Assembly (NCBI RefSeq): GCF_963973895.1
Contig: NZ_CAXBBF010000005.1
Source of the DNA: Porticoccus sp950063125
Lineage (GTDB): Bacteria; Pseudomonadota; Gammaproteobacteria; Pseudomonadales; Porticoccaceae
DNA: 64,000 nucleotides
Strand: one strand, 5' to 3'
Part shown: in pieces, positions 8,007-16,969 of the stretch
Numbering within the stretch: position 1 is the first letter of the stretch
Layout: each line of letters starts with the position of its first letter
Made by a program: the position numbers and the translations under genes
The notes under the pieces: model-generated
What the model saw: the letters and a program-made list of their open reading frames with translations, nothing else
Told to the model about the DNA's origin: nothing
The model's database searches: none

Positions 8007-9302
8007 ATGGGAAAGAATGTCGTGGTGCTGGGCACCCAGTGGGGCGATGAAGGGAAAGGCAAGATCGTCGATCTTTTGACTGATCAAGCGGTTGTGGTGG
8101 CCCGTTTTCAGGGTGGTCACAATGCCGGCCATACCCTTGTCATCGAGGGTAAAAAAACGGTTCTTCACCTGATACCTTCAGGTATCCTCAGGAATAATGT
8201 GACTTGTCTGATTGGCAATGGCGTGGTGTTGTCTCCAGAGGCCTTGTTGCATGAAATCTGTGAGCTGGAAGATAAAGGCGTACCTGTCCGGGACCGCCTT
8301 CGGTTGTCCCCTGCCTGCCCATTAATCTTGCCCATCCACATGGCGCTGGATCAGGCACGTGAACGCGCCAGAGGCGATGCCAAAATAGGTACCACCGGTC
8401 GTGGTATCGGCCCGGCCTACGAAGATAAAGTGGCACGAAGGGGTATCCGCCTTGGCGAATTATTCAATCGTGAGCTGTTTGCAACCAAATTGAAAAGCCT
8501 GATGGAATACCACAACTTCATGCTCACGGACTACTATCATGAACAGCCCGTCAGCTATGAAGAAACCCTGCGACAATCGCTTACCTGGATGGATGAGCTG
8601 GCACCCATGCTGGCAGATGTCACCGGGTTGCTGCACGATGCTCGCGAAGCGGGTGACAATATTCTGTTTGAAGGGGCTCAGGGCTCACTGCTGGATATTG
8701 ATCACGGAACCTATCCCTATGTCACATCTTCGAATACCACTGCCGGTGGTACGGCCACAGGCAGTGGTTTTGGCCCACTGTATCTCGATTATGTGCTGGG
8801 TATCACAAAGGCCTACACCACTCGGGTAGGCTCGGGCCCGTTTCCCACCGAGCTGTTTGATACGGTCGGCAAACACTTGGGCGAGAAAGGCCATGAGTTT
8901 GGCGCGACTACCGGTCGCGAGCGACGCTGTGGCTGGTTCGACGCGGTGGCTTTGAAACAGGCCATTCGTATCAATTCTGTTTCCGGCATCTGTTTGACCA
9001 AACTCGATGTGCTTGACGGTGTTGAAACCATAAAGGTGTGTATCGCCTATCAGGATGCCAGCGGCAATGAAGTGATCACCCCGAGTCACGCGGATGATTA
9101 CGAAAAACTGGTTCCCGTTTATGAAGAGCTGCCCGGTTGGCATGAATCGACCATTGGCATCAGATCCCTGGAAGAGCTGCCCGACAATGCCCGCGCCTAT
9201 ATCGCCCGTATTGAAACGATTCTCCACACCCCAGTGGATATTATTTCGACGGGTCCCGATCGGGTAGAAACGATTGTCCTGCGCCATCCGTTTGGTTGTT
9301 GA
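8007..9302 (+). CDS. purA: Adenylosuccinate synthetase PurA
   Basis: PurA makes adenylosuccinate from IMP, aspartate and GTP, the first committed step to AMP. This is a normal-length 431-residue cytoplasmic enzyme. The GTP-binding loop GTQWGDEGKGK sits at residues 9-19 with the catalytic Asp of WGDEGKGK. IMP-site segments are present: GHNAGHTL, TTGRGIGPAYEDK and QGSLLDIDHGTYPYVTSS. The C-terminal guanine-binding region includes TKLDVLDG. The ATG at 8007 follows hisZ by 27 bp, which suggests one transcript. Confidence 0.98.
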   Translation: MGKNVVVLGTQWGDEGKGKIVDLLTDQAVVVARFQGGHNAGHTLVIEGKKTVLHLIPSGILRNNVTCLIGNGVVLSPEALLHEICELEDKGVPVRDRLRLSPACPLILPIHMALDQARERARGDAKIGTTGRGIGPAYEDKVARRGIRLGELFNRELFATKLKSLMEYHNFMLTDYYHEQPVSYEETLRQSLTWMDELAPMLADVTGLLHDAREAGDNILFEGAQGSLLDIDHGTYPYVTSSNTTAGGTATGSGFGPLYLDYVLGITKAYTTRVGSGPFPTELFDTVGKHLGEKGHEFGATTGRERRCGWFDAVALKQAIRINSVSGICLTKLDVLDGVETIKVCIAYQDASGNEVITPSHADDYEKLVPVYEELPGWHESTIGIRSLEELPDNARAYIARIETILHTPVDIISTGPDRVETIVLRHPFGC

Positions 9303-9424
9303 TCCGCCGGGTATTCCTCAGTTTGTCCTGTGTCGGCGAACAGCATTTTTGTGGCAACAAAAGGTTTCCGGTTACCTGATTCTCTATTAAGCTAAAAACA
9401 GTAGTGGAGAAAAGGCTTCTGTTT

Positions 9425-9835
9425 ATGCTGAACTCGGTAGAGCTCAAAGATTACATGCTTCGCAACCCGGTTAAAGTCAATCAACGGGATGATTTGTTCG
9501 TCGCCATTGACCTGATTGTCAGCAATAAAATTTCCGGGTTGTGTGTGGTGGATGATGACAATAACCTGGTGGGCGTGCTGTCCGAAACGGACTGTTTAAA
9601 GGCCATCCTGGGTGCCAGATATAACCAGGAAAGTAGTGTGGGCCCGGTGCGCGATGTGATGACGCATGATGTATTTACAGTCACGCCACAAGCCGATATT
9701 GTGGACGTGGCCCAGCAAATGATGAAGCGTGGTTTTCGTCGCTGTCCGGTTGTCGACAAGGGTAAGTTGGTTGGCCAGATCACCTGCCGGCAGCTGCTGA
9801 ATGGGGTTGGGAAGTTCCCCGAAAATCAGGCTTGA
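9425..9835 (+). CDS. Two-CBS-domain protein
   Basis: A 136-residue cytoplasmic protein made almost entirely of a CBS pair (Bateman module): first CBS around residues 7-60 (ISGLCVVDDDNNLVGVLSETD), second around 73-128 (GFRRCPVVDKGKLVGQITCRQL). Stand-alone CBS pairs usually bind adenosine nucleotides and act as energy sensors, but no partner enzyme is fused here, so its target is unknown. The ATG at 9425 is favoured over the in-frame GTG at 9404 because AAGG lies about 10 bp upstream. Spacing to the next gene is 44 bp. Confidence 0.85.
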   Translation: MLNSVELKDYMLRNPVKVNQRDDLFVAIDLIVSNKISGLCVVDDDNNLVGVLSETDCLKAILGARYNQESSVGPVRDVMTHDVFTVTPQADIVDVAQQMMKRGFRRCPVVDKGKLVGQITCRQLLNGVGKFPENQA

Positions 9836-9879
9836 CCACGGCCTTTCTACCAAATATGGCGTTAACTCCGAGGAAAAAC

Positions 9880-10257
9880 ATGTTCCGGTTAAAGCCCGCT
9901 CTTATTCTTTTACTTTCATTTCTGGCAAGTGGTGTTGTTGTGGCGGGAGAGGATCGCCCTGAGCACTTCAAGGGGTTGCCTGCTGATACTCTGGTCCAGG
10001 CGGTGGCCAATTTTTCCGAGTACAACGGCAAACTTGAAGGCCTTATTCAGCAGGAGCATCTGTCGCCACAGGACATGCATGAAGTGCATATGCTCACCTA
10101 CACGCTGGAAAATGCATTGGCCAAAATCCAGGCCGAGCTCGCTGCCTTAGCGGAACCCCTTGAAGCGGTGCACCTCGCTTCAGAGCGCTCAGCCCCTGAA
10201 ACTGTCAAAAAGCAAGGTCAGGTTTATCTGGACAATGCTCGCCAGATCATCAAGTGA
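9880..10257 (+). CDS. Small exported helical protein (DUF6746-like)
   Basis: A 125-residue protein with an N-terminal signal peptide (LKPALILLLSFLASGVVVAG, cleavage likely near AGE) and a mature part predicted to be helical. The stretch HFKGLPADTLVQAVANFSEY and the later HMLTYTLENALAKI resemble a family of small periplasmic proteins of unknown function that I recall as DUF6746; this name needs a profile search. The ATG at 9880 is chosen because GAGGA lies at 9870-9874. The longer frame from 9832 would hide the signal peptide behind an unrelated extension. No enzymatic motif is visible. Confidence 0.7.
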   Translation: MFRLKPALILLLSFLASGVVVAGEDRPEHFKGLPADTLVQAVANFSEYNGKLEGLIQQEHLSPQDMHEVHMLTYTLENALAKIQAELAALAEPLEAVHLASERSAPETVKKQGQVYLDNARQIIK

Positions 10258-10299
10258 CTTGCTCCATCGTGCGTCGCTATACGGATAACAGGGAGCGCC

Positions 10300-10617
10300 A
10301 TGTATAAGCTGGTTTTCTATGTCCCCGTCGATCATCTGGAGCCGGTGAAGCACGCTGTTTTTGCCACTGGAGCGGGAAAAATTGGCGAATATGATAGCTG
10401 CTGTTGGCAGGTGTTGGGTGTAGGCCAGTTCCGTCCACTTGCCGGCAGCACTCCCTATCTGGGCAGGGTGGGTAGCGTTGCTGAGGTGGAAGAGTATCGA
10501 GTTGAACTGGTTTGTGATGATGCCACGATAAAGCAGGCCATCCGTGCGCTGATCAGTGCCCACCCCTACGAAGAGCCGGCCTACGACGTATGGCAGTTAG
10601 CGGAGTTCGACCTCTAG
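10300..10617 (+). CDS. NIF3-like (YqfO insert-domain) protein
   Basis: A 105-residue protein equal to the small CutA-like insert domain found inside NIF3/YqfO proteins and also encoded alone in many gammaproteobacteria. Hallmarks are the start MYKLVFYVPVDHLEPVKHAVF, the GAGKIGEYDSCCWQ segment and the C-terminal HPYEEPAYDVWQL. The biochemical role is unsettled; metal binding and trimerisation are known for related folds. The end overlaps the convergent Nudix gene by 4 bp. Confidence 0.85.
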   Translation: MYKLVFYVPVDHLEPVKHAVFATGAGKIGEYDSCCWQVLGVGQFRPLAGSTPYLGRVGSVAEVEEYRVELVCDDATIKQAIRALISAHPYEEPAYDVWQLAEFDL

Positions 10618-11174
10618 TCTGCAGCGTTGGTGAGGGAATGAAGCCTCGATGTGATCACGTCGGTGTGTATGGTCGACAGGCCCTTTTTTAAATCTGCAAA
10701 ATGATGCTTCAGTGCAGTGGTAATCACAGGGAAAGCCAGTTCCTCCCAGGGAATATCTGCCTCGCGGAACAACCTGACGTCCAGCGACTCGTCCCCGGCA
10801 CCGTAACTACTGTTGTGCAGTGCCCCCCGATAAAGGATATAGACCTGATTGATATGGGGGATATCGTAGATACCACTCAGCATTGGCTCGTTCAGTTTTG
10901 CCAGCGCTTCCTCCCAGCATTCGCGCAGTGCACCCTGAAGCACCGTTTCCCCATTTTCAAGAAAGCCCGCTGGCAGGGTCCACAAGCCGTAGCGGGGCTC
11001 GATGGCTCGTCTGCACAGCAACACGCTGTCATCAACAACCGGAATGCAGCCCGATATCACCCGGGGGTTCTGATAGTGGATGGTGTCGCAATGTCCACAG
11101 ACATGGCGTTTTCGATTATCTCCGGTGGGAATCTTGAGGTTGACCGGTTTACCACACTGACCGCAAAAATTCAT
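10614..11174 (-). CDS. Zinc-ribbon Nudix hydrolase
   Basis: A 186-residue Nudix enzyme with an N-terminal zinc ribbon (CGQCGKP ... CGHCDTIHYQNPR). The Nudix box reads GFLENGETVLQGALRECWEE, keeping the REx(x)EE metal-binding core, but the usual glycine after the core is replaced (EEALAKL). This variant is common in the zinc-ribbon subgroup, whose likely substrates are NADH-like or ADP-ribose-like dinucleotides; the actual substrate cannot be told. The ATG at 11174 is chosen because MNFCGQCGK places the zinc ribbon at the N-terminus; the longer frame to 11228 adds unrelated residues. It is divergent from the next Nudix gene with about 70 bp between starts. Confidence 0.85.
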   Translation of the reverse strand: MNFCGQCGKPVNLKIPTGDNRKRHVCGHCDTIHYQNPRVISGCIPVVDDSVLLCRRAIEPRYGLWTLPAGFLENGETVLQGALRECWEEALAKLNEPMLSGIYDIPHINQVYILYRGALHNSSYGAGDESLDVRLFREADIPWEELAFPVITTALKHHFADLKKGLSTIHTDVITSRLHSLTNAAD

Positions 11175-11246
11175 AGGCACTTTTACTTTACATTGGAAAA
11201 TAACTGTTTCGGTAACAGGTACCGACAATAGTAGGATAACAGGGTT

Positions 11247-11861
11247 ATGTTAAAACGGATTACCGAACGTTTACATGCTATGCCGGTTGACCGAATCAGA
11301 CCCTTCGGAGTAGAGGGGCTGGAAGCGGCGATCCTGATTGCCCTGACCCGCGAGCCGGAAAATCCAAAAATTATTTTTACCAAGCGGGCAGAACACCTGA
11401 ACTCCCACCGGGGAGAAGTGGCATTTCCCGGTGGCAAGTGGGAGCCAGGGGATGAGGACCTGCTGGTTACCGCTTTGCGGGAGACGCGGGAGGAAATTGA
11501 TTTGCCCCCGGATAAAATACAGGTTATTGCCGGGTTGCCGGTCAATCGAACTCGCCAGTTGATGCGGGTAAAGCCTTATGTGGGGCTGATTGAAGCCGGC
11601 CTGCCACTAATCGCCAATCCCGAAGAGCTGGATGCGGTTTTTGAAGTGCCGGTGTCTTACTTCCTCGATCCGGCGAACCTGACAGTCGATTACTTTGTCG
11701 GTCCGGACTATGCGCTCAACATGCCCTGTTTTATCTATGATGATTACCGTATATGGGGCTTTTCGTTGATGGTCCTGACAGATTTCCTCAATGCTACCGT
11801 CGATGCCGGGATTCATCTGGTGTATCCGGACTGTGCTGATCTGAGACCGGCACCCCGATAG
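11247..11861 (+). CDS. Nudix hydrolase, CoA pyrophosphatase type (NudL-like)
   Basis: A 204-residue Nudix protein. The CoA-pyrophosphatase signature is visible just before the Nudix box: IFTKRAEHLNSHRGEVAFPG matches the LLTxR...HxGxVxFPGG pattern, followed by DLLVTALRETREEIDL. Family members cleave CoA to phosphopantetheine and 3',5'-ADP. The C-terminal part (FIYDDYRIWG...) matches relatives. It is transcribed away from the zinc-ribbon Nudix gene, with a shared upstream region of about 70 bp. Confidence 0.85.
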   Translation: MLKRITERLHAMPVDRIRPFGVEGLEAAILIALTREPENPKIIFTKRAEHLNSHRGEVAFPGGKWEPGDEDLLVTALRETREEIDLPPDKIQVIAGLPVNRTRQLMRVKPYVGLIEAGLPLIANPEELDAVFEVPVSYFLDPANLTVDYFVGPDYALNMPCFIYDDYRIWGFSLMVLTDFLNATVDAGIHLVYPDCADLRPAPR

Positions 11862-11928
11862 CTTGCAATTTCTCGCCTGCCGGCTCGATAATTACCGGCT
11901 TGGAGAGGCAAATATTTTAGGCAGACCA

Positions 11929-12111
11929 ATGATAGCGACGATTTCTTCCCCCTGTGTGTCTATCTGTGCCCTGGATCATGAAGACGTGTGTATCGGTTGT
12001 CACCGCACAGCCAGGGAAATTCGTGACTGGTTGCTGATGGACGATGATGAGCGGCTGGAAGTAATTGCAAAAGCTGCTGAACGGGGTTGTAAAAATAATC
12101 CGTTTGCCTAG
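11929..12111 (+). CDS. DUF1289 protein
   Basis: A 60-residue cysteine-containing protein with the DUF1289 pattern SPCVSICALD...DVCIGCHRTAREIRDWLLMDDDER (in pieces: SPCVSICALD, then CIGCHRT). The four cysteines suggest a small metal site, but the function is unknown. The ATG at 11929 places the SPCVxIC motif near the N-terminus as in relatives; the TTG at 11863 would add an unconserved extension. It lies 67 bp after the NudL-like gene and converges on the CorB-like gene. Confidence 0.82.
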   Translation: MIATISSPCVSICALDHEDVCIGCHRTAREIRDWLLMDDDERLEVIAKAAERGCKNNPFA

Positions 12112-12138
12112 TAATCAAGAATATTTCGTCGATTGATT

Positions 12139-13443
12139 TTAATCTTCGTCATCATCGTCCGGTTCGCCGTTTCCGGAATGAAGCGTTATGCGCTGTTTAA
12201 CACGAACCTTTACTACCATTTTTTCGCTTAGTTCCAGTGTTTCAAACTGGTAGCGACCAATGGTAAAACTCACGTTGCCGTCGGGGATGCTTTCCAGGTG
12301 TTCCAGAATCAGTCCGTTAATTGTTTTTGGACCATCTGTTGGCAGATCCCATGAATTTGCCTTGTTTATATCCCGGATAGTGGCTGACCCGTCAATGTCA
12401 AACATCCTCTTATCCAGGGCGACGATATCCTCCTGTTCGTCTTCTGCCCTGTTTGTGGTGAAATCGCCGACAATTTCTTCCAGTATATCCTCCATGGTGA
12501 CCAGTCCCTCAATTTCACCATATTCATCCACCACCAGACCGATTCGGCGTTTGGCCTGTTGAAAATTCACCAATTGTTTGTTGAGTGGTGTGTTTTCAGG
12601 GACAAAGTAGGGTTCCCGGGTAAATCGTTTGATGGCCTCTTTGGTCAGGCTGTCACTGCCTGAACGCAGCAATCTGGCGATGGTTTTTACATGAATAATG
12701 CCCAGTACATTATTCATGTTGCCCACGTAGACAGGCAGACGGGTGTAGCCGGAATTAATAATGGTGGTTAATAGTTGATCAACTTCCAGCTCAAGGTCCA
12801 GGCCTATAATTTCATTGCGCGGCACCATGATGTCATTCACGGAGACCGTTTCAAGGTCCAGAATATTGATCAGCATATCCTGATGGTCGGGGATGTTTTC
12901 ACTGGAGATGTCTACGACGGTACGAATTTCCTCTTTGCTGAGGCTTACATCAAGAGACTTGGTGGTATTCACGCCCAGCAATCTGAGTAGGCCATTGGAG
13001 AGGTGGTTCACCAGCCAGACCAGCGGGTAAAAGATAAATAATAGCGGCCTGAGGATGTGGCTGGCGGTAAAGGCAATTCCTTCCGGGTGCATTGCCGCCA
13101 TTGTTTTTGGTGTGACCTCGGAAAAAATCAGTATCGCCAGTGTGAGCAGTAATGTGGCGATGGCGATACCTGCATCGCCGTAAAGACGCAGAGCAATGAC
13201 CGTGGCGATCGCGGAAGCGAGGATGTTCACCATGTTGTTGCCGATCAGAATAATACCGATCAGGCGATCAGGACGCTTTAGCAGCTTGTAGGCCTTGCGG
13301 GCACCGAGATGTCGTTTCCTCAGATGTTTCAACCTGTAGCGGTTCAGCGACATCATGGCTGTTTCAGAGCCGGAGAAAAAAGCGGATAAGAGGAGGAGGC
13401 CAGCTAGTACGCTAAATAGTAGCCAGAGAGGGGTATCGTCCAA
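12139..13443 (-). CDS. CorB/CorC-type (YfjD) membrane protein with CBS domains
   Basis: A 434-residue protein with an N-terminal DUF21/CNNM membrane domain (WLLFSVLAGLLLLSAFFSGS, then SLNRYRLKHL and several more hydrophobic segments), a central CBS pair (about residues 190-320; MVPRNEIIGLDLE, VVDEYGEIEGLVTMEDILEE) and a C-terminal CorC/HlyC domain. Such proteins are linked to Mg2+ and Co2+ homeostasis. The start is taken as TTG at 13443: it gives the family-typical N-terminus DDTPLWLLFS with GAGG upstream, whereas the longer open frame to 13719 runs into the neighbouring cytochrome-assembly gene and encodes no membrane-type sequence. Confidence 0.85.
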   Translation of the reverse strand: MDDTPLWLLFSVLAGLLLLSAFFSGSETAMMSLNRYRLKHLRKRHLGARKAYKLLKRPDRLIGIILIGNNMVNILASAIATVIALRLYGDAGIAIATLLLTLAILIFSEVTPKTMAAMHPEGIAFTASHILRPLLFIFYPLVWLVNHLSNGLLRLLGVNTTKSLDVSLSKEEIRTVVDISSENIPDHQDMLINILDLETVSVNDIMVPRNEIIGLDLELEVDQLLTTIINSGYTRLPVYVGNMNNVLGIIHVKTIARLLRSGSDSLTKEAIKRFTREPYFVPENTPLNKQLVNFQQAKRRIGLVVDEYGEIEGLVTMEDILEEIVGDFTTNRAEDEQEDIVALDKRMFDIDGSATIRDINKANSWDLPTDGPKTINGLILEHLESIPDGNVSFTIGRYQFETLELSEKMVVKVRVKQRITLHSGNGEPDDDDED

Positions 13444-13595
13444 CGGGGGGAAAACCTCGTATTCACCTAAGGCAGGGTATGTTGAAGAAGTTTGCCGTGC
13501 TTGGCAACCATATCTTGGTGTCAGGCTCTGCGTGAAGCTATGCTTGGCGGTTGGACTGGTATCAAATTGTCCTCGGCTCAGAGGGCACCCGTCAT

Positions 13596-14384
13596 TCAGC
13601 GCAGAATTACCTCCAGGACAAACTTGCTTCCCCAGTAGCCCAGCACCATGGCGCTGAAGCCTACCAGGGTCCAGCGAATGGCTGTATTGCCCCTCCATCC
13701 CTTGATGTGTCGCCCCCACAATAAAATGCCATAAAACAGCCAGGCAAAAAGCGAGAAAACCGTTTTGTGAATCAAGTGCTGGGCAAAGAAATCCTCAAAA
13801 AACAGAAACCCGGTAATCAGTGACAGGGTCAACAGACCAAAGCCGGCCCACAGCACCTCAAACAGCAATGCTTCCATGGTTTGCAGAGGTGGGACTACCT
13901 GTAGCCAGCTGCCTAGGTGTCTGTGGCGCAGCCGCCAGTTTTGCAGGGCGATAAAGATTGCCTGAAACGCAGCGATGGTCAGCAGGCTGTAGGCCACAAT
14001 GGAAAAGAAAATATGCGCCCCGATGGGTACAGACACGGTCTCCCTCAGAGCGCCGCTGCTACCGATCAGGAGGGTCAATGCCAGGATCAGTGCCGCCAGA
14101 GGGAAAAGAATTAGAAAAAGACTGTGAACCGGTTTTCGAAGGCTGCTGAGCAGAACAATCAGGTTGATGGTGAAAACAATGGCGCTGGTCATGGGGAGCA
14201 GCCCGAAATCGAGACCGACATCACTGAAGATCCATTGCGCACTGGTGTATCCGTGCAGGGCCAGTGCAGGAACGGCAATCAGCTGCAGAGAAGATAGTCG
14301 CAAATTGGGATGCTTGCGAAGCTGAAGCGCCTGGAACAGGGTCGCGCAGATATACAGGGCGATGGCGGCAGAAGCTGTAAGCAT
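13596..14384 (-). CDS. CcsA/HemX-like inner-membrane protein (YpjD family)
   Basis: A 262-residue integral membrane protein with about eight hydrophobic segments and the cytochrome c assembly protein family pattern: conserved histidines in GAHIFFSIVAYSLL and near the C-terminus (HLIHKTVFSLFAWLFYGIL). It is the YpjD-type homologue usually found, as here, divergently beside ffh and next to a CorB-like gene. Despite the name, E. coli YpjD is not part of a cytochrome c maturation system, and its job is unclear. ATG at 14384 gives the usual length; GTG at 14423 would add 13 residues. Confidence 0.85.
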   Translation of the reverse strand: MLTASAAIALYICATLFQALQLRKHPNLRLSSLQLIAVPALALHGYTSAQWIFSDVGLDFGLLPMTSAIVFTINLIVLLSSLRKPVHSLFLILFPLAALILALTLLIGSSGALRETVSVPIGAHIFFSIVAYSLLTIAAFQAIFIALQNWRLRHRHLGSWLQVVPPLQTMEALLFEVLWAGFGLLTLSLITGFLFFEDFFAQHLIHKTVFSLFAWLFYGILLWGRHIKGWRGNTAIRWTLVGFSAMVLGYWGSKFVLEVILR

Positions 14385-14517
14385 AATGAGATGACTATTT
14401 AAACAGGTGGCAAAGTGTGTCACAGATAGCGGATAGCGAAAAGAGGCCGTCCCAAAACTCGGGTGCTTTCAGTTATACTGCTACGCCTGTAAATAAGGTG
14501 AAGACGAAATAAATCCC

Positions 14518-15921
14518 ATGGCAATGTTTGAAAATCTCAGTGATCGTTTATCGGTTTCCCTGAAAAAAATCTCGGGGAAGGCCAGCCTGACCGAAGACAA
14601 CATCCAGGAAACCCTGCGTGAAGTGCGCATGGCACTGCTGGAAGCGGATGTGGCGCTACCGGTTGTCAAAACCTTTGTGGAAGGTGTCAAGGAGAGGGCG
14701 CTGGGACAGCAGGTTGGCAGCAGCCTCAATCCCGGTCAGCAGTTCCTGAAAATCGTTCAGTCCGAGCTTGAGCATGTGATGGGTGACAGTAACGAGTCAC
14801 TCAATCTGGCTGCACAGCCGCCGGCTGTGGTGTTGATGGCGGGTCTACAGGGGGCCGGTAAAACCACCTCTGTAGCCAAGCTGGCCCGCTATCTCAAGGA
14901 GCGTGAAAAGAAAAAAGTCATGGTGGTGAGTGCCGATATTTACCGGCCGGCCGCTATCAAACAGCTGGAAACCCTCGCGTCGGAAGTGGGGGTTGAGTTT
15001 TTTGCCAGTCATGCCGACCAGAAACCCGTCGATATTGCACGCAATGCGGTTCAGGCCGCGAAAGTAAAGTTTATTGATGTATTGCTGGTGGACACGGCTG
15101 GTCGCCTGCACATCGATGATGCGCTGATGACTGAAATCCGGCAACTACACAAAGCACTGTCGCCGGTAGAAACCCTGTTTGTCATTGATGCAATGATTGG
15201 TCAGGATGCTGTTACCACCGCGAAGGCATTTAACGAAGCGTTGCCCCTGACGGGGGTAATTTTGACTAAAGTGGACGGCGATGCCCGGGGTGGTGCGGCA
15301 CTCTCTGTTCGCCAGGTAACCGGCAAGCCGATCAAGTTCCTCGGTGTTGGTGAAAAAACCGATGCCCTGGAGCCGTTCCACCCCGACCGGATCGCTTCGC
15401 GGATTCTCGGTATGGGCGACATGATGTCGCTGATCGAAGACGTCGAACAGAAAGTCGACCGCAAAAAAGCGGAGCAGCTGGCTAAAAAGGTCGCCAAGGG
15501 CAAACGATTTGATCTGAATGATTTGCGCGATCAACTCCAGCAAATGAAGAATCTGGGCGGGTTTTCGGGCCTGCTGGATAAACTGCCCGGCATGGGCAAC
15601 ATGAGTCAGATGGTTGAGCAAGCCAATATGGGGAAGCAGTTTTCACGTATGGAGGCCATTATCAACTCCATGACACCTGCGGAAAGGCGAAACCCCGACC
15701 TGCTGAATGGCTCGCGCAAGCGGCGGATAACAGTAGGGTCCGGCACCAACCTTCAGGATCTGAATCGCCTGCTCAAACAGCACAAGCAGATGGGCAAGAT
15801 GATGAAAAAAATGAAAGGTAAAGGTATGCAGCAGATGATGCGCGGAATGGCGGGCAACATGCCATCTGGAGGAGGCATGGGGGGCGGTATGCCGCCGGGC
15901 GGTGGGAAATTCCCCTTTTAG
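14518..15921 (+). CDS. ffh: Signal recognition particle GTPase Ffh (SRP54)
   Basis: Ffh binds 4.5S RNA and signal sequences of nascent membrane proteins and docks with FtsY. The 467-residue protein has the helical N domain (FENLSDRLSVSLKK), the G domain (GLQGAGKTTSVAKLARYL near residue 108, DTAGRLHID, TKVDGDARGGA) and a methionine-rich M domain whose tail is rich in Met and Gly (GKGMQQMMRGMAGNMPSGG). It is divergent from the YpjD-like gene and upstream of the rpsP operon, both usual for gammaproteobacteria. A second ATG at 14524 is an alternative start. Confidence 0.98.
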   Translation: MAMFENLSDRLSVSLKKISGKASLTEDNIQETLREVRMALLEADVALPVVKTFVEGVKERALGQQVGSSLNPGQQFLKIVQSELEHVMGDSNESLNLAAQPPAVVLMAGLQGAGKTTSVAKLARYLKEREKKKVMVVSADIYRPAAIKQLETLASEVGVEFFASHADQKPVDIARNAVQAAKVKFIDVLLVDTAGRLHIDDALMTEIRQLHKALSPVETLFVIDAMIGQDAVTTAKAFNEALPLTGVILTKVDGDARGGAALSVRQVTGKPIKFLGVGEKTDALEPFHPDRIASRILGMGDMMSLIEDVEQKVDRKKAEQLAKKVAKGKRFDLNDLRDQLQQMKNLGGFSGLLDKLPGMGNMSQMVEQANMGKQFSRMEAIINSMTPAERRNPDLLNGSRKRRITVGSGTNLQDLNRLLKQHKQMGKMMKKMKGKGMQQMMRGMAGNMPSGGGMGGGMPPGGGKFPF

Positions 15922-16020
15922 AGGGGGTCTCTCCAGGCAGCTGCCCCCACTGAATCCCGTCTCCGGATAAAGCTGTTTTCCAGCTATACTTTCCAGCTAT
16001 ACACGGTTGCGTGTTTTCGC

Positions 16021-16026
16021 TATAAT
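16021..16026 (+). promoter_or_regulatory. Likely -10 box of the rpsP operon promoter
   Basis: A perfect TATAAT lies at 16021-16026, about 109 bp before rpsP, followed by a GC-rich discriminator (CCCGCGCC) of the type found at growth-rate-regulated ribosomal promoters. No convincing -35 box at 16-18 bp spacing was found, so the call rests on the -10 and its setting. Confidence 0.5.
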
Positions 16027-16134
16027 CCCGCGCCTTTCACAGGTGCCTGTTCGAGAGACCGGGCGTGGTCTTGTTCCTGAGTGATGAGGGATCAACCGGC
16101 TGTAATTTGAAACTAAATACAGAAGAGAGTTTTC

Positions 16135-16383
16135 ATGGTAACAATTCGTCTGGCTCGCGGAGGCTCAAAAAAGCGTCCGTTCTATCATATACATGTCACT
16201 GACAGCCGTAGGGCCCGTGATAGCCGCTACATCGAACGCATCGGCTTTTTTAACCCGGTTGCCCGTGGCCTCGAAGAGCGTCTCCGGGTGGATGTGGATC
16301 GTGTGCAACACTGGGTGAGCGAGGGTGCCATGTTGTCCGATCGCGTTTCCCAGTTAGTGAAAGAAGCAGCCAAGCAAGCCTGA
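16135..16383 (+). CDS. rpsP: 30S ribosomal protein S16
   Basis: S16 is a small-subunit assembly protein. At 82 residues it has the canonical beginning MVTIRLARGGSKKRPFYHI and the conserved YIERIGFFNPVA segment. It is first in the rpsP-rimM-trmD-rplS operon, with rimM 13 bp downstream. The likely promoter -10 is at 16021-16026. Confidence 0.99.
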   Translation: MVTIRLARGGSKKRPFYHIHVTDSRRARDSRYIERIGFFNPVARGLEERLRVDVDRVQHWVSEGAMLSDRVSQLVKEAAKQA

Positions 16384-16396
16384 TAAGACTAAGGCC

Positions 16397-16936
16397 ATGA
16401 GCGCCCAGCACAGTGTGGACCCGATTGATCCAGTGGTAGTCGGGCGCATAACGGCAGTTCATGGTGTGAAGGGTTGGGTAAGAATTCACTCCTTCACCGA
16501 GCCGGGCGGCAACATTTTTGATTACCAACCTTGGTGGCTGAAGATTGCTGGTCATTGGCAGAAATTGAAGGTCACTGATAAGCGTTCCACTGCCAAGGGA
16601 CTGATGGTTCACCTGGCGGAGATTGACGACAGAGATCAGGCCAGAGCTTATTGCCAGCGGGACATCTACGTTGCAAAAGCACAACTGCCGGCTCTTGCTG
16701 ATGGTCAGTATTACTGGCACCAGCTTGAAGGGATGCTTGTTGTGACCTCTCAGGGTATCAGACTTGGTTACGTCGATTCCCTGATGGAAACCGGTGCCAA
16801 TGACGTGCTGGTTGTGAAGGGCGATGACCAGAGCCTGGATCAGGAGGAGCGGCTGATTCCCTATATAGATCAATTTGTATTAAACGTTGATCTCGGCGCC
16901 GGCAAGATAGAGGTGGACTGGGATCCGGCTTTTTAA
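16397..16936 (+). CDS. rimM: Ribosome maturation factor RimM
   Basis: RimM binds S19 and helps mature the 30S head. The 179-residue protein has the N-terminal RimM domain (VVGRITAVHGVKGWVRIHSF) and the C-terminal PRC-barrel (YYWHQLEGM ... LIPYIDQFVLNVDLGAGKIEVDWDP in part). It is the second gene of the operon, 34 bp before trmD. Confidence 0.97.
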   Translation: MSAQHSVDPIDPVVVGRITAVHGVKGWVRIHSFTEPGGNIFDYQPWWLKIAGHWQKLKVTDKRSTAKGLMVHLAEIDDRDQARAYCQRDIYVAKAQLPALADGQYYWHQLEGMLVVTSQGIRLGYVDSLMETGANDVLVVKGDDQSLDQEERLIPYIDQFVLNVDLGAGKIEVDWDPAF

Positions 16937-16969
16937 TAATCGGGGGAATAGCCCAAAGGATAACCGGCC

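Noticed and set aside
8685..9287. 200-codon minus-strand frame inside purA.
   Set aside because: Antisense to a highly conserved enzyme with no recognisable product.
13444..13719. N-terminal extension of the CorB-like gene.
   Set aside because: It overlaps the YpjD-like gene, has no membrane or domain character, and relatives start near the first membrane helix.
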